From Candidatus Anammoximicrobium sp. (GTDB lineage Bacteria; Planctomycetota; Planctomycetia; Pirellulales; Pirellulaceae), in the NCBI GenBank assembly GCA_012515235.1, contig JAAYYU010000019.1, forward strand, positions 1 to 64,000: a stretch of 64,000 bases of DNA, read 5' to 3'. A program made the translations under genes and the position numbers. Within the stretch, counting starts at the first letter, position 1; each line of letters opens with the position of its first letter. This document shows, piece after piece, positions 30,627-40,517 of this stretch. Under the pieces are notes generated by a model, which saw nothing but the letters and a program-made list of their open reading frames with translations, ran no database searches and had not been told where the DNA came from.

Positions 30627-31765
30627 ATACGTGGCACACGTTCCAACGCAGCCTGATGCGGCTGCGCGGATTCCTCCGCAAGGAATCCCTGCAGATCCGC
30701 CGCGACTTCAGCAGCATCGCGTTGGCGCTGGTGATGCCCGTGGTCTTGCTGTTCCTGTTTGGCTTTGGAGTCTCGCTCGACGTCAAGAACGTGCCGATCG
30801 CCGTGGTCCTCGACGACCGTGGTTCCGAGGCCCATGACCTGGCTGAGCGATTCGCGCTGAGCCCGTTCTTCGATCCGGTCCGCGTCGACCGGCTCGCCAC
30901 GGCCCGGCAGTTGCTTGACCGGCGGGCCGTCGATGCGATTGTCCACGTCCAGTCGGATTTCTCGGAGCGGCTGGCGCACCACGCCGCGGCCCCGGTCCAG
31001 GTCATCGTCAACGGCACCGACTCCAACCAGGCCCACCTGGTGCAGGGCTATGCGCTGGGCGTGTTGAACCTCTGGTCGCGGCAGCGGGCGGCGCGAGGGC
31101 TGCCGGTCCGCCCCCCGGCCGTCATGATTCAGCAGCGGGTCTGGTTCAACGACGCCGTCAACAGCACCCATTTCCTCGTCCCCGGCCTGGTCGCCCTGGT
31201 GATGACCCTGATCGGCGTCTTGCTGACGGCCCTGGTCATCGCGCGGGAATGGGAGCGGGGCACGATGGAAGCCGTCCTGGCCACGCCCCTGCGGGCCGGC
31301 GAGATCATGGTGGGCAAGCTGCTGCCGTATTTTCTTCTGGGGATGATGGGGTTGGGGCTGAGCGTAGGCTTGGGCCGCGTTGTGTTCGGCGTGCCGTTCC
31401 GGGGCTCGCCCAGCGTGTATCTGCTGCTCTCGACCCTGTTCCTGCTGGCCTCGCTGGGGCTGGGGTTGTTCATCTCCGCCGCCGCACGCGTCCAGTTTGT
31501 CGCCGCCCAGGCATCGATCATCGTCGGTTTCCTGCCCGCGTTCTTTCTGTCCGGGTTGCTCTTCGATCTGGAAAGCACGCCTTGGCCGATTCAAGCCATC
31601 AGCTACGCGATCCCGGCCCTGTACTTTGTCTCGGCCAGCCACACGATTTTTCTGGCCGGCGACGTGTGGTCCGTGCTGGGCTGGGACGCGCTGGCCCTGG
31701 CCGGGATGGCCTTCGTGCTGATCGTGCTGGCCAGGTCGCGTCTGGGCCAGCGTTTGGAGGGATGA
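30623..31765 (+). CDS. ybhS: ABC transporter permease (ABC-2 type), YbhS-like
   Basis: SLRMRGFLRKESLQIRRDFSSIALALVMPVVLLFLFGFGV-type N-terminus, six-TM ABC-2 pattern; 4-bp overlap with the ATPase gene. Confidence 0.85.
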   Translation: MNTWHTFQRSLMRLRGFLRKESLQIRRDFSSIALALVMPVVLLFLFGFGVSLDVKNVPIAVVLDDRGSEAHDLAERFALSPFFDPVRVDRLATARQLLDRRAVDAIVHVQSDFSERLAHHAAAPVQVIVNGTDSNQAHLVQGYALGVLNLWSRQRAARGLPVRPPAVMIQQRVWFNDAVNSTHFLVPGLVALVMTLIGVLLTALVIAREWERGTMEAVLATPLRAGEIMVGKLLPYFLLGMMGLGLSVGLGRVVFGVPFRGSPSVYLLLSTLFLLASLGLGLFISAAARVQFVAAQASIIVGFLPAFFLSGLLFDLESTPWPIQAISYAIPALYFVSASHTIFLAGDVWSVLGWDALALAGMAFVLIVLARSRLGQRLEG

Positions 31766-31768
31766 GGC

Positions 31769-32902
31769 ATGGCTCCCACCCTGGTCCGCGTCGGGACGCT
31801 CGTAATCAAAGAGTTTCTCGCCATCCTGAAGGACCCGAAGAGCCGCATCGTGGTGATCGGTCCGCCGATTATCCAATTCTTTGTGTTCGGATACGCCGCC
31901 ACCTTCGACCTGAACAACGTGCGGTACGCCGTGCTGGACGAGGACCGCAGCGCCGAGTCGCGGGAACTGCTGGCCCGCTTCCAGGGTTCGCCCACCTTTC
32001 GCCTGGTGGGCGGACTGGACAGCAGCAGCCAGGTCGGTGACTTGATGGACCGGCAGGGCGCGCGCCTGGTGCTGCACATCCCGCCGACGTTCAGCCGGGA
32101 TCTCCACGCGGGGCAGTCGGCGCAAGTCCAGGTGATCGTGGACGGCCGGAACTCCAACGTGGCCAGCGTGGCGCTGGGGTACGCCAGCGCGATCGTCGCC
32201 CAGTACAACGCCGAGCACGGCGGGAATTTCGCCGGGCGTGCGCCCGCCGCCGCGGAGCCCTCGCTGCAGTTGGTCAGCCGCGCCTGGTTCAACGCCAACC
32301 TGCAGAGCCGCTGGTTCATCATCTCGGCCCTCGGCGGCCTGATCGCGATGATCGTCGTGCTCCTGTTGAGCAGTCTGTCGGTCTCGCGCGAGCGCGAGTT
32401 CGGGACGTTCGATCAACTGCTCGTGGCCCCCTTCCGCTCCGGCGAAATCCTGGTCGCGAAAGCGCTGCCGCCAATGGTCTGCGGGATGTTCGACGCCTTG
32501 CTGCTGGCCGCCGCCGCGGTTCTCTGGTTCGGCGTGCCCTTCCGCGGCAGCCTGCTGGCGCTGGTCGTGGCGTTGAGCGTCTTCATCTGTTGCGTCGTCG
32601 GGGTCGGCCTGTTCATCTCGTCGCTCTCCGCGACGATGCAGCAATCGTTGCTCGGCTCGTTCATCTTCATCATGCCCAACGTGATCCTGTCCGGGTTCAC
32701 CACCCCCATTGCGAACATGCCGCGCTGGCTGCAGTGGGGCACGCTGATCAATCCCTTGCGCTACATCGTCACGGCCTGCCGGGAAGTCTTTCTGCAGGGC
32801 GGCACGCTCAGTACGATCTGGCCGCAGCTGTGGCCGATGGCGCTGATCGCCGCCGCCACGCTCGCCTCCGCCAACTGGCTCTTCCGCCACCGGACCGCGT
32901 GA
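31769..32902 (+). CDS. ybhR: ABC transporter permease (ABC-2 type), YbhR-like
   Basis: ABC-2 permease, KEFLAILKDPKSRIVVIGPPIIQFFVFGYAATFDLNNV; SLLGSFIFIMPNVILSGFTTPIANMPRWLQW. Confidence 0.85.
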   Translation: MAPTLVRVGTLVIKEFLAILKDPKSRIVVIGPPIIQFFVFGYAATFDLNNVRYAVLDEDRSAESRELLARFQGSPTFRLVGGLDSSSQVGDLMDRQGARLVLHIPPTFSRDLHAGQSAQVQVIVDGRNSNVASVALGYASAIVAQYNAEHGGNFAGRAPAAAEPSLQLVSRAWFNANLQSRWFIISALGGLIAMIVVLLLSSLSVSREREFGTFDQLLVAPFRSGEILVAKALPPMVCGMFDALLLAAAAVLWFGVPFRGSLLALVVALSVFICCVVGVGLFISSLSATMQQSLLGSFIFIMPNVILSGFTTPIANMPRWLQWGTLINPLRYIVTACREVFLQGGTLSTIWPQLWPMALIAAATLASANWLFRHRTA

Positions 32903-32952
32903 ATCGCGTGACAGGAACGGAATACCTGACGCGCCCGGCCGACCTCGCTACG

Positions 32953-34377
32953 TCAGTCCAGTCTGGATGCCTCCCGGCCCTCCCCGTTCCATCGGTGCTC
33001 GAATTCCGTCATCGTCTCCGGCCCCCGATGCCGCCGTTCCCAGGATGCTTGCCACAGCGAATACGCGCCGGACAGCACGACGCCCAAACCGCCGGCCAGC
33101 AGCAGGACGCCGGGCGGGACGGAAGCCGCGGCCAGGACCATCCCGGCAGCCGAAGCGAGCAATCGGATCGCACCGTTCAGGAACACCATCACGCCCATAT
33201 AGCGGCTGGTGTCCTCGCCGGGCGGAGCGAAGTAGGTGACCCCGACCTGCCACCACATGATCCACCAAGCCCCCTGGACGCTGCCGCGGAGAAGCCGGCC
33301 CAGCACGGGCAGCGCGACCAACGCCGGCGGGAACACGGCGGCGCACACCGGCGTAGCAGCCAGGAGGATCGCGTCCAGGCCCCAGAGCCCCCGAATCCAG
33401 GACCAGGAAATCCACGGATTGGTGCGGTCCAGAACACGGCCCAAGGCCCCCGTGGCAGCAAACGCCGCCAACGCCGGGACCGCGTGCATCAGAACACTGC
33501 AGCCCACGTAGCCGAACCCCAAATCGCGACTCAAAAACACCCAAATCAGCGGCAAATAGAGCATTTGGCAGAAGCCGTCCAGGAAACAGCCCAGCAGATA
33601 ACGGCGAAAGCGGCCGTTGCCGGCGGTCAGCACCCTCAACGCCTCGCGAAAACTGCTGCCGATGCCCCGCGGCAGATCGCAGCGGCGGATGCTCAAGTCC
33701 TCCTCCACCCGAATCTGACGAAAACAGAGGAAGCTGGCCAGATTCAATAACCCTGCCAGGACCATCAGCATCTGGGCCATGTGGTCGGCGGACCATTGCA
33801 AACCGCCGCCTCCCAGCAACCCCGGTTCGACGCCGCTGGCCGGGCGGGCGTGCCCGGCTCCCCAATGCAACAGCCAGGCCGACAAAACGCTGGAAACCAC
33901 AAACGCCAGCGACGACCACTTCCGGACTTCGCCCACGGCATGCCCCCGGTGATCGACCGGATAATTGAGCCGCAGGATCGAGGTGATCGCGGGCCGGGCG
34001 ATGATTTCCAGCATCGCCCCAAATCCCAGCAGCGTCAGAAACCAGAACGCGCTGCCGGTCGCGGCCGCCATGCTAACGGAACAGATGCCCGCCAAGACGC
34101 CGGGGATGAAGACAAAGGGCATCTTGGCCCGCCGGGCCATCCGGACGCCCAGATACAGACTGGCGATCATCCCGATGCCCGCGAATAGCTCGCGCAGCGG
34201 CAAATGCCAATTCGCCGCCTGGAAGGCTTTGATCGCCACGATGGGCGCGTTCAGCAGAATGCCCCCCGCCGTCGCGTCCAACAGCGCGTAACCCAAGTGC
34301 AGTCGGAACGTCCGCCGAGCGTTGCCCGACAAGGGCGGACCGCAAAAGAACTCGACGGCAACGCTTCGCCTGGCCAT
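32953..34377 (-). CDS. MFS transporter
   Basis: 474-aa multi-TM protein with MFS-type pattern; 6 bp downstream of arsR. Confidence 0.75.
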   Translation of the reverse strand: MARRSVAVEFFCGPPLSGNARRTFRLHLGYALLDATAGGILLNAPIVAIKAFQAANWHLPLRELFAGIGMIASLYLGVRMARRAKMPFVFIPGVLAGICSVSMAAATGSAFWFLTLLGFGAMLEIIARPAITSILRLNYPVDHRGHAVGEVRKWSSLAFVVSSVLSAWLLHWGAGHARPASGVEPGLLGGGGLQWSADHMAQMLMVLAGLLNLASFLCFRQIRVEEDLSIRRCDLPRGIGSSFREALRVLTAGNGRFRRYLLGCFLDGFCQMLYLPLIWVFLSRDLGFGYVGCSVLMHAVPALAAFAATGALGRVLDRTNPWISWSWIRGLWGLDAILLAATPVCAAVFPPALVALPVLGRLLRGSVQGAWWIMWWQVGVTYFAPPGEDTSRYMGVMVFLNGAIRLLASAAGMVLAAASVPPGVLLLAGGLGVVLSGAYSLWQASWERRHRGPETMTEFEHRWNGEGREASRLD

Positions 34378-34383
34378 GCTCGG

Positions 34384-34794
34384 TTATCCTTGCGAGTGAC
34401 TCGCCGGCACCGAAGCCGAAGCCGGCTCCCGCTGCCCTCGTCTTCGCTGGGCTTCCCGAATGACCGTCGCTCGCTCGCGTTCCTGCTCCGAATGCTCGCC
34501 GGAAATCAGCCGGATCAGTTGCTTGACGAGCGTCGGCTTGAGGATGTAGTAGCAGCGCAAAGAACCATTGACGTAGCGCTCGATCAGCCGCGCCTCGCGA
34601 AGCGCCGCGATGTGCTGGGACAGGTGCGGCTGAGGAATGTCGATCAGGCCGTTGATGTCCGTTACGCAGCGAGGCCCTTCGCAAAGAGACTCCAGGATCA
34701 TCAGACGCACCGGATGGGCCATCGTGCGCAGCAGGCGAGCCCGCTGCTCCCAGGACCCAAGTGCGGGTTCGTTGTCAGGGGATTCTTCCTTCAT
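34384..34794 (-). CDS. ArsR/SmtB family transcriptional regulator
   Basis: RTMAHPVRLMILESLCEGPRCVTDINGLIDIPQPHLSQHIAALREARLIERYVNGSLRCYYI winged helix; start at MKEESP (34794). Confidence 0.9.
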   Translation of the reverse strand: MKEESPDNEPALGSWEQRARLLRTMAHPVRLMILESLCEGPRCVTDINGLIDIPQPHLSQHIAALREARLIERYVNGSLRCYYILKPTLVKQLIRLISGEHSEQERERATVIREAQRRRGQREPASASVPASHSQG

Positions 34795-34901
34795 GGGCGT
34801 ACTATAGCGGATGGAGTCGTGTCGCTCCAGGGTCGTTCGCAAAAGGCCTCCCCGCGCGATTGCCGTCTGCTCCCACGAAGAGCAGCAGAACGTCCTTCCG
34901 T

Positions 34902-36071
34902 TCATCCGGATGCCGGTTGGCCCGCTTCGGCTGCGGCCGGCGTACCCATGGACGCAGCCCTGCGCTTGACAGCCGCCAGGTACATCGCCAAGGGGCGGTA
35001 GATCAAGTGCATCCACTTGCCGATCCCCACCTCGACATCCAGCATGGCGACCATGGCCATCACGTGAACCAGGTACATGCCGTACGTGGGCCAAGGCCAT
35101 CCGGCGTATCGAAACACGTGCACCAAAATCCCCGTCACGGCACCGGTCAAGATGAAGCCAGGAAACAGCCAATCGCTCAACTGGGAGTGCTTGTGGACGG
35201 GTTCCCGCTTGCGGAATCGTCCCACCAGCATCGCCACGGAGCCGTAGATCAACGCCAAAGTCGCAACATAACCAAGCCAACGCTGCGGATGATACAGGGG
35301 GTAGATCGCGTCGGTCTGAAACCAGCCCAGCAATCCGACGATCAGTACGAGCATCGTCAGATACCCGGAAACCAGCACCAGATGCTGGACCCACTGACCG
35401 ACGTGACGCGGGCCGCAATCCCGCCATCGTTTCTGGGTGAAGAAATGGAGCAGCAGGGTTTTCCATTCCGCCAGATAAGCGGCGAGCGGAATGGTGGTCG
35501 GACTGGCCCCGGCCCCCAACACAAACCGGCTCATCGTCCACGCGCCGGACATCACGCGATATCCCAGAAAGACGAAATGGATCAACACCGCGGCCCAGAC
35601 CCACATCACGGGCGCAAATCGGTTCAATTCCACCCGCTCAGTGACGATCCAGCGAAAACCGGTCCAGAGATGGAACACGGCGAGCAGCACCAACGGAATC
35701 ATGCCCCGTGCCAGAATCGAGAGCCAGAGCCGTTGCGGCGAGGTATACAGCCGTCGGCCAAGCCCCGAACGGTCGTAGTGCGCGGTCAGCCAGCGACGCA
35801 CGCCCATCATGATCTCACCCGGGTCCGCCTGCCGCGGACAGGTCTCCGTGCACTCGCCACAGTAGTAGCAGAGCCAGGGTTCGGGCGACTCCAGAAGCTT
35901 GTCCTTCAAGCCCAGTTGCACGTAGCGGATGGTCTTTCGCGGAAAGACCGTGTCGCCTTGGGACAACGCGCAGACGGCGGTGCAGTTGCCGCAGTTGACG
36001 CATTGCATGATGTCGCTCGCACCGAAAGCGGCCAACTCGCGATGGAATTCAGGATCAACCGTTCGACTCAC
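34902..36071 (-). CDS. QmoC-like fusion: HdrC-type 4Fe-4S domain plus HdrE/NarI-like cytochrome b membrane domain
   Basis: CVNCGNCTAVCALSQ and CYYCGECTETCPRQADPGEIM, then about 6 TM helices with His residues. GTG start at 36071 overlapping the upstream stop (GTGA). Confidence 0.85.
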   Translation of the reverse strand: MSRTVDPEFHRELAAFGASDIMQCVNCGNCTAVCALSQGDTVFPRKTIRYVQLGLKDKLLESPEPWLCYYCGECTETCPRQADPGEIMMGVRRWLTAHYDRSGLGRRLYTSPQRLWLSILARGMIPLVLLAVFHLWTGFRWIVTERVELNRFAPVMWVWAAVLIHFVFLGYRVMSGAWTMSRFVLGAGASPTTIPLAAYLAEWKTLLLHFFTQKRWRDCGPRHVGQWVQHLVLVSGYLTMLVLIVGLLGWFQTDAIYPLYHPQRWLGYVATLALIYGSVAMLVGRFRKREPVHKHSQLSDWLFPGFILTGAVTGILVHVFRYAGWPWPTYGMYLVHVMAMVAMLDVEVGIGKWMHLIYRPLAMYLAAVKRRAASMGTPAAAEAGQPASG

Positions 36072-36394
36072 GATCTCGTCTCCTTGTGCGGGGCTTCCTG
36101 CACCAGGGCATACTCGAAGTAGTCCCCCTGCTGCTGGCCCTCGACCAACTTGCCGTATTTTTTCATGCTCATCAGGTGCCAAAGCGTCTCGTGGGGCGGC
36201 AGGTTCGCCTGCGCGGCGATCTGCGGCACGGTCTTGGGGCCGCTCTTGAGCGCGTCGACGATTCGCCGCCGGTCCGCCGCTTGCCGCCGATTGCGCTCGA
36301 CCAGTTCCCGTGGCACGCCTCCCCGCCGCTGTCGCAGAATCGCGATCGGCTTTTCTACTTTCACGGCGTCCTGGTTCTGGGCCGTCTCTGACAT
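36068..36394 (-). CDS. Small winged-helix-like protein inside the Hdr/Qmo-like operon
   Basis: RRRIVDALKSGPKTVPQIAAQANLPPHETLWHLMSMKKYGKLVEGQQQGDYFEYAL looks wHTH-like; start MSETAQ (36394). Confidence 0.65.
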   Translation of the reverse strand: MSETAQNQDAVKVEKPIAILRQRRGGVPRELVERNRRQAADRRRIVDALKSGPKTVPQIAAQANLPPHETLWHLMSMKKYGKLVEGQQQGDYFEYALVQEAPHKETRS

Positions 36395-36548
36395 GGCTTT
36401 CTCCTCACGCGGCCGTGGACTGCAACCGATCGTAGGCCGCTCGCGGAGCGAACGGCCTACGGTCATGCGTGCACGGCAGGCACCTCATCCGAACGGTAAC
36501 TCAGACCAAGGCAACCCGGCGGGCTCACGCCCGCCGTTCCCCCGGTCG

Positions 36549-38633
36549 CTACACCTCCTCCGCCGCCAACGCATCGACCATGGCCTCGAATTGATCCAGT
36601 CGCCAACCGGCCACCTGGATCGCGCCGGTCGGGCACACCGGGACGCATATCCCGCAGCCGTTGCACAGCGCCGAGTTGACCTGCGCCACGGTCACCGTTT
36701 GGCCGTCCCGCTGCGATTCGACTAACTGGACGGCCCGCTGGTAAGCGCAAGCCTCCACGCATTTGCCGTGGCCCCGGCAGCGGTCCGGATCAACGCGTGC
36801 GCGGAACGGATCGAGTTGGATCGTTCCCTGGGAAAACAACGCGGAAGCCTTCGCTGCCGCGGCTCCGGCGGCTGCGCAACTTTCCTGAATGTCCATCGGC
36901 GCCTGGCAGGTGCCGGCCACGAAGACCGCCCCGACGGCCATCTCCACCGGCCGCAGTTTCGGGTGAACCTCCTGCAAAAATCCGTCCTCGCTGCGGGCGA
37001 TTTTCAGCTGTCCGATAAGGCTTTCGATATCGCGGGGGACCATCCCGGTCGCAAGCACCACCAGATCGGCCGGGACATCCAACTCTTCGCCGAAGGTGAG
37101 CAGGTCTTTGACGCGCACGGTGAGGGCGGGCCCGTCGGCCTGCGTGCCCGCAGCGACGGAAGGCGGTTGCTCGCCGGCATACCGCAGGAAGATCACCCCG
37201 CGCCGCGACGCCTCCGTGTAGTACTCCTCCTGACCGCGCCCGTAAGTGCGGATGTCCTGGTGCAGGTCGAAGACGTTCACTTCGGGGAACCGCCGCCGCA
37301 CTTCGATCGCCGCGCGCAGCGACGCCGTACAGCAAACGCGGGAACAATGGGCATTGATCTTGCCGTTCGGACCCGGCGGATGAACGCCTTCGATCTGCCG
37401 GCTGCCGACGCAGTGAATCAGGCAAACGTTGCGGACCGGACGGCCCTGGTACTCCAAATGGCCTTTTGTCGGGCCGTCGGGGTCCAGGAGCCGCTCGAAT
37501 TCCGCCAGCGTCACGACCTGGGGAAAATGCCGGTACCCGAATTCGCCGTCGGCCGGCTGATAGGGATCAAATCCCGTGGCCAAGACGATCGCCCCCGTGG
37601 CCAGGTCCAGGTGCGTCTCGATGCTGTCGAGCGAAATGCCCTGACCGCCGACCGCCATCCGGCATTGCCCACAGCGCGTACACGCGTTCCAGTCAATGGC
37701 CGGCATCGCGGGCCGACAATTCGTGTAAGGACGATAGATGGCTTTCCGCTCGGCCAACCCGAAATCGAATTCGGAGGGAACACGAACCGGACAGGCTGCC
37801 ATCGCGGCCTCCATTTCGGCCGGCCCCAGATCCTCGACGCCCCGCGGCTTGACCCGGACGCGCAACTGGAAATTCCCGATACAGCCCGAGGCCTCGACGA
37901 TCTCCGCCTGCGTGTGGACCGTGACGTTCGGATCGGCGAGGACGGCCTCCGCAAGCTGCGTCACAAGATCGCGCGCTCGAACCTCGCTGGGGTACACCTG
38001 GTGCCACTGACTTACCCTGCCGCCCAGAAAGGGAGAACGCTCCAGCAGCGTGACCGCCAGCCCCAGACGCGACAAGTCCCGTGCGGCCCGCAAACCGCTG
38101 ACTCCGCCGCCGACGACCGTCACATGGCGGGTTGCCTGCATGGTGATCGCCGAGAGCGGTTCCAGCTTTCTTGCCTTGGCGATTCCTGCGGCCACCAGCC
38201 GGATCGCCTTGTCGGTGGCGGCCTGCGGATCGGAGGCGGTACACCAACTGACCTGTTCGCGCACGTTGACCGGCTCGTACAAGTAGGGATTCAGATCGGC
38301 CCGGATTGCAGCGGCGCGAAACGTGTGCTCGTGCAGGCTTGGCGTACAGGCGGCAATCACAATCCGGTTCAGCTTCTCCCGCTGGATGTCTTCGATCAGC
38401 AGATTCTGGCCGCCTTGGGAACACATGGCGGAGTAGTGCCGGGCAACGGCGACGCCGGGCAAACGAGCGGCCGCCTGCGCGACGCGTTCCACATCGACCA
38501 CGTCCGAAATGTTGCCGCCGCAATGACACACGTACACGCCAACTCGGGGAGCGTCTGTCTGAGCAACGCCGGAGACGGCCTCCGCAACACCGGCCAGGGC
38601 GTCCTTCTCGTTTCGGGCAGGGATTGCTTCCAT
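36549..38633 (-). CDS. HdrA-like FAD/4Fe-4S protein, long form
   Basis: VGVYVCHCGGNISDVVDVE start; FAD motif VVGGGVSGLRAARDLSRLGL; HCVGSRQ; two C-terminal ferredoxin motifs CRGHGKCVEACAY and CNGCGICVPVCPTGAI. Confidence 0.88.
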   Translation of the reverse strand: MEAIPARNEKDALAGVAEAVSGVAQTDAPRVGVYVCHCGGNISDVVDVERVAQAAARLPGVAVARHYSAMCSQGGQNLLIEDIQREKLNRIVIAACTPSLHEHTFRAAAIRADLNPYLYEPVNVREQVSWCTASDPQAATDKAIRLVAAGIAKARKLEPLSAITMQATRHVTVVGGGVSGLRAARDLSRLGLAVTLLERSPFLGGRVSQWHQVYPSEVRARDLVTQLAEAVLADPNVTVHTQAEIVEASGCIGNFQLRVRVKPRGVEDLGPAEMEAAMAACPVRVPSEFDFGLAERKAIYRPYTNCRPAMPAIDWNACTRCGQCRMAVGGQGISLDSIETHLDLATGAIVLATGFDPYQPADGEFGYRHFPQVVTLAEFERLLDPDGPTKGHLEYQGRPVRNVCLIHCVGSRQIEGVHPPGPNGKINAHCSRVCCTASLRAAIEVRRRFPEVNVFDLHQDIRTYGRGQEEYYTEASRRGVIFLRYAGEQPPSVAAGTQADGPALTVRVKDLLTFGEELDVPADLVVLATGMVPRDIESLIGQLKIARSEDGFLQEVHPKLRPVEMAVGAVFVAGTCQAPMDIQESCAAAGAAAAKASALFSQGTIQLDPFRARVDPDRCRGHGKCVEACAYQRAVQLVESQRDGQTVTVAQVNSALCNGCGICVPVCPTGAIQVAGWRLDQFEAMVDALAAEEV

Positions 38634-38638
38634 CGTGG

Positions 38639-39988
38639 TCAGACTCCAGCAGCCAAGGCGGGTTGGGGGACCGGAACGGCCGCGGCCGGCGGCGTCGGAG
38701 AGGATCGGCGGGCGCGGAGATAGGCGGCGGCTTCCGCGGCCGCGGCCCCCGCCTCCACCACGGCATCGGGGATGTCCTTCGGTCCGGCCGCCGCGCCGGC
38801 CACGAAAACGCCCTCCTCCCAAGTTTGAGTGGGCGCGAACGCCGACGGAGCACAACGCAGAAATCCGTCCTCGGCCGGCGCCGCCAAACCGGCCTCGCGC
38901 GGGTCCCAGCCCGGCACCAGCCCCAGCGCCAGAACGACCATGTCGTGCCGGCGTTCTTCCACGCGGCCGTCCTCCTCCAGCACCTCGATGCGCACCACCG
39001 GGTTCTCCTCGTCATCTTCGTCGATCCGCGCGACCTTGGCCTTGACGAATTGAATCCCCATTGCCTTGGCATTCTGGTAGAACTGCTCGAAGCCCTTACC
39101 AAAGGCGCGGATGTCCATGTGATAGATCGTCACGTCGGCCAGCGGCAGCGCCCCGGCCAGCAACATCGCCTGCTTGATCGCATACATGCAGCAAACCCGC
39201 GAGCAAGAGGCCACCCCTTTGCTCAAGTCCCGCGATCCGGCGCACTGCACGTAGGCGATGGATTCCGGGACCTTGCCGTCAGAGGGACGCAGCACGCGGC
39301 CGTACGGACCGTGCGGCGCCAGCAGGCGTTCGGCTTGCAGGGCCGTCAGGACGTTGCGCAGCGGCCCGGAGCCGTAATGCTGCTTGAAGTCCGCGGGCAG
39401 CATCTCGTAGCCGGTCGCGACGATGATCGCCCCGGCCCGCATCTGGACGGTTTGCGGCTGCTGCAAGTAATCGATCGCTCCCACCGGGCAAGCTTTTTCG
39501 CAACGGCCGCACAACAGGCAGTTGTCCATGTCCAGCACGGCGACCTGGGGAACGGCGTTGCCGAACGGAACATAAACCGCCTTGCGGGCGCCGAATCCGC
39601 CCTCGAACTCGTGCGGCAACTCGACGTCGCAAGCGTACTCGCACAACCGGCAGCCGGTACACGTCTCCTCGTTGACGTACCGCGGCTTCTTGAGCACGTC
39701 GACAAGGAAACCCGAGCCCTCGCGCTGGACGCGCTGAACCTCGGCGTAGGTGAGCGTCGTGATGTTCGCGTGGTGCTCCGCTTCGGCCATCCGCGGCGTG
39801 CAAATACAGGAACAACAATCGAGGGTGGGAAAGACCTTGCTCAAGCCGATCATCTTCCCGCCGATGCTCGGCTGCCGCTCCACCACGGCAACGCGCAGGC
39901 CCAGGTTCCCCAGGTCGATCGCCGCCTGGAGGCCGGCAATGCCTCCGCCGATCACGAGCACGTCTACGGTACTTGCTTGTTGAATCAT
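38639..39988 (-). CDS. HdrA/QmoA-like FAD/4Fe-4S protein, short form
   Basis: VIGGGIAGLQAAIDLGNLGLRVAVVERQPSIGGKM; FPTLDCCSCICTPRM; CTGCRLCEYACDV and CLLCGRCEKACPVGAI; QCAGSRD. Confidence 0.88.
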   Translation of the reverse strand: MIQQASTVDVLVIGGGIAGLQAAIDLGNLGLRVAVVERQPSIGGKMIGLSKVFPTLDCCSCICTPRMAEAEHHANITTLTYAEVQRVQREGSGFLVDVLKKPRYVNEETCTGCRLCEYACDVELPHEFEGGFGARKAVYVPFGNAVPQVAVLDMDNCLLCGRCEKACPVGAIDYLQQPQTVQMRAGAIIVATGYEMLPADFKQHYGSGPLRNVLTALQAERLLAPHGPYGRVLRPSDGKVPESIAYVQCAGSRDLSKGVASCSRVCCMYAIKQAMLLAGALPLADVTIYHMDIRAFGKGFEQFYQNAKAMGIQFVKAKVARIDEDDEENPVVRIEVLEEDGRVEERRHDMVVLALGLVPGWDPREAGLAAPAEDGFLRCAPSAFAPTQTWEEGVFVAGAAAGPKDIPDAVVEAGAAAAEAAAYLRARRSSPTPPAAAVPVPQPALAAGV

Positions 39989-40078
39989 CGTTGCTCGTCG
40001 CTGTCTGAAGTCTGGATGTGCGAAAGAAAGCCCGATCGTCGGGATGCTGGCGAAGGGCTTTGTCTCCGCCTGGGCAAC

Positions 40079-40501
40079 TCACCCCGCGACGGCGCCCGCC
40101 AGCGGCAGGTTCGCCAGCATTTCATTCATCTGCTGGACCTCTTTGAGAAACGCTTTCGAACAGACCGTACAGACGGCACACAGCCGCAGACGCTGGGTGT
40201 CCAGACCCTGTTCGGCCATCCGTTTGTGCGTCCGGGCGATCCGCGCGGAGAGCGTCTGGTACGCGCCGGGGTAGGGGCATTCATGCCCGCAACTCATCAC
40301 GAGAATCCCGCCGATGCCCTTCTCGAAAGATCGCAGATAGAACGACTCTGGAAACATCGCCGGGGCGGGCACCTTGAGGATATAGGTGTTGGCCGGGTAC
40401 TCCTGGTGAATCTGGCCCACGTTGTCTGCGCCGGGATAGGCGCACTCGCTCGTCGCCAGAATCAGAATCTTCGGAGTCCCGCCGGACGGGTTCGCTGGCA
40501 T
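40079..40501 (-). CDS. MvhD/FlpD-like hydrogenase iron-sulfur (delta) subunit
   Basis: CAYPGADNVGQIHQEYPANTYILKVPAPAMF; SCGHECPYPGAYQTLSARI; LCAVCTVCSKAFLKEVQQMN. Confidence 0.82.
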   Translation of the reverse strand: MPANPSGGTPKILILATSECAYPGADNVGQIHQEYPANTYILKVPAPAMFPESFYLRSFEKGIGGILVMSCGHECPYPGAYQTLSARIARTHKRMAEQGLDTQRLRLCAVCTVCSKAFLKEVQQMNEMLANLPLAGAVAG

Positions 40502-40517
40502 GACTCGCATCCTCGCT

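Noticed and set aside
30272-32890. 872-aa minus-strand ORF
   Set aside because: Antisense to the two ABC permeases; charged low-complexity translation.
34384-35604. Long 406-aa reading of the arsR ORF
   Set aside because: The N-terminal ~270 codons overlap the QmoC-like gene out of frame; the ArsR domain begins at MKEESP (34794).
36768-38723. 651-aa plus-strand ORF
   Set aside because: Antisense to the HdrA-like gene.
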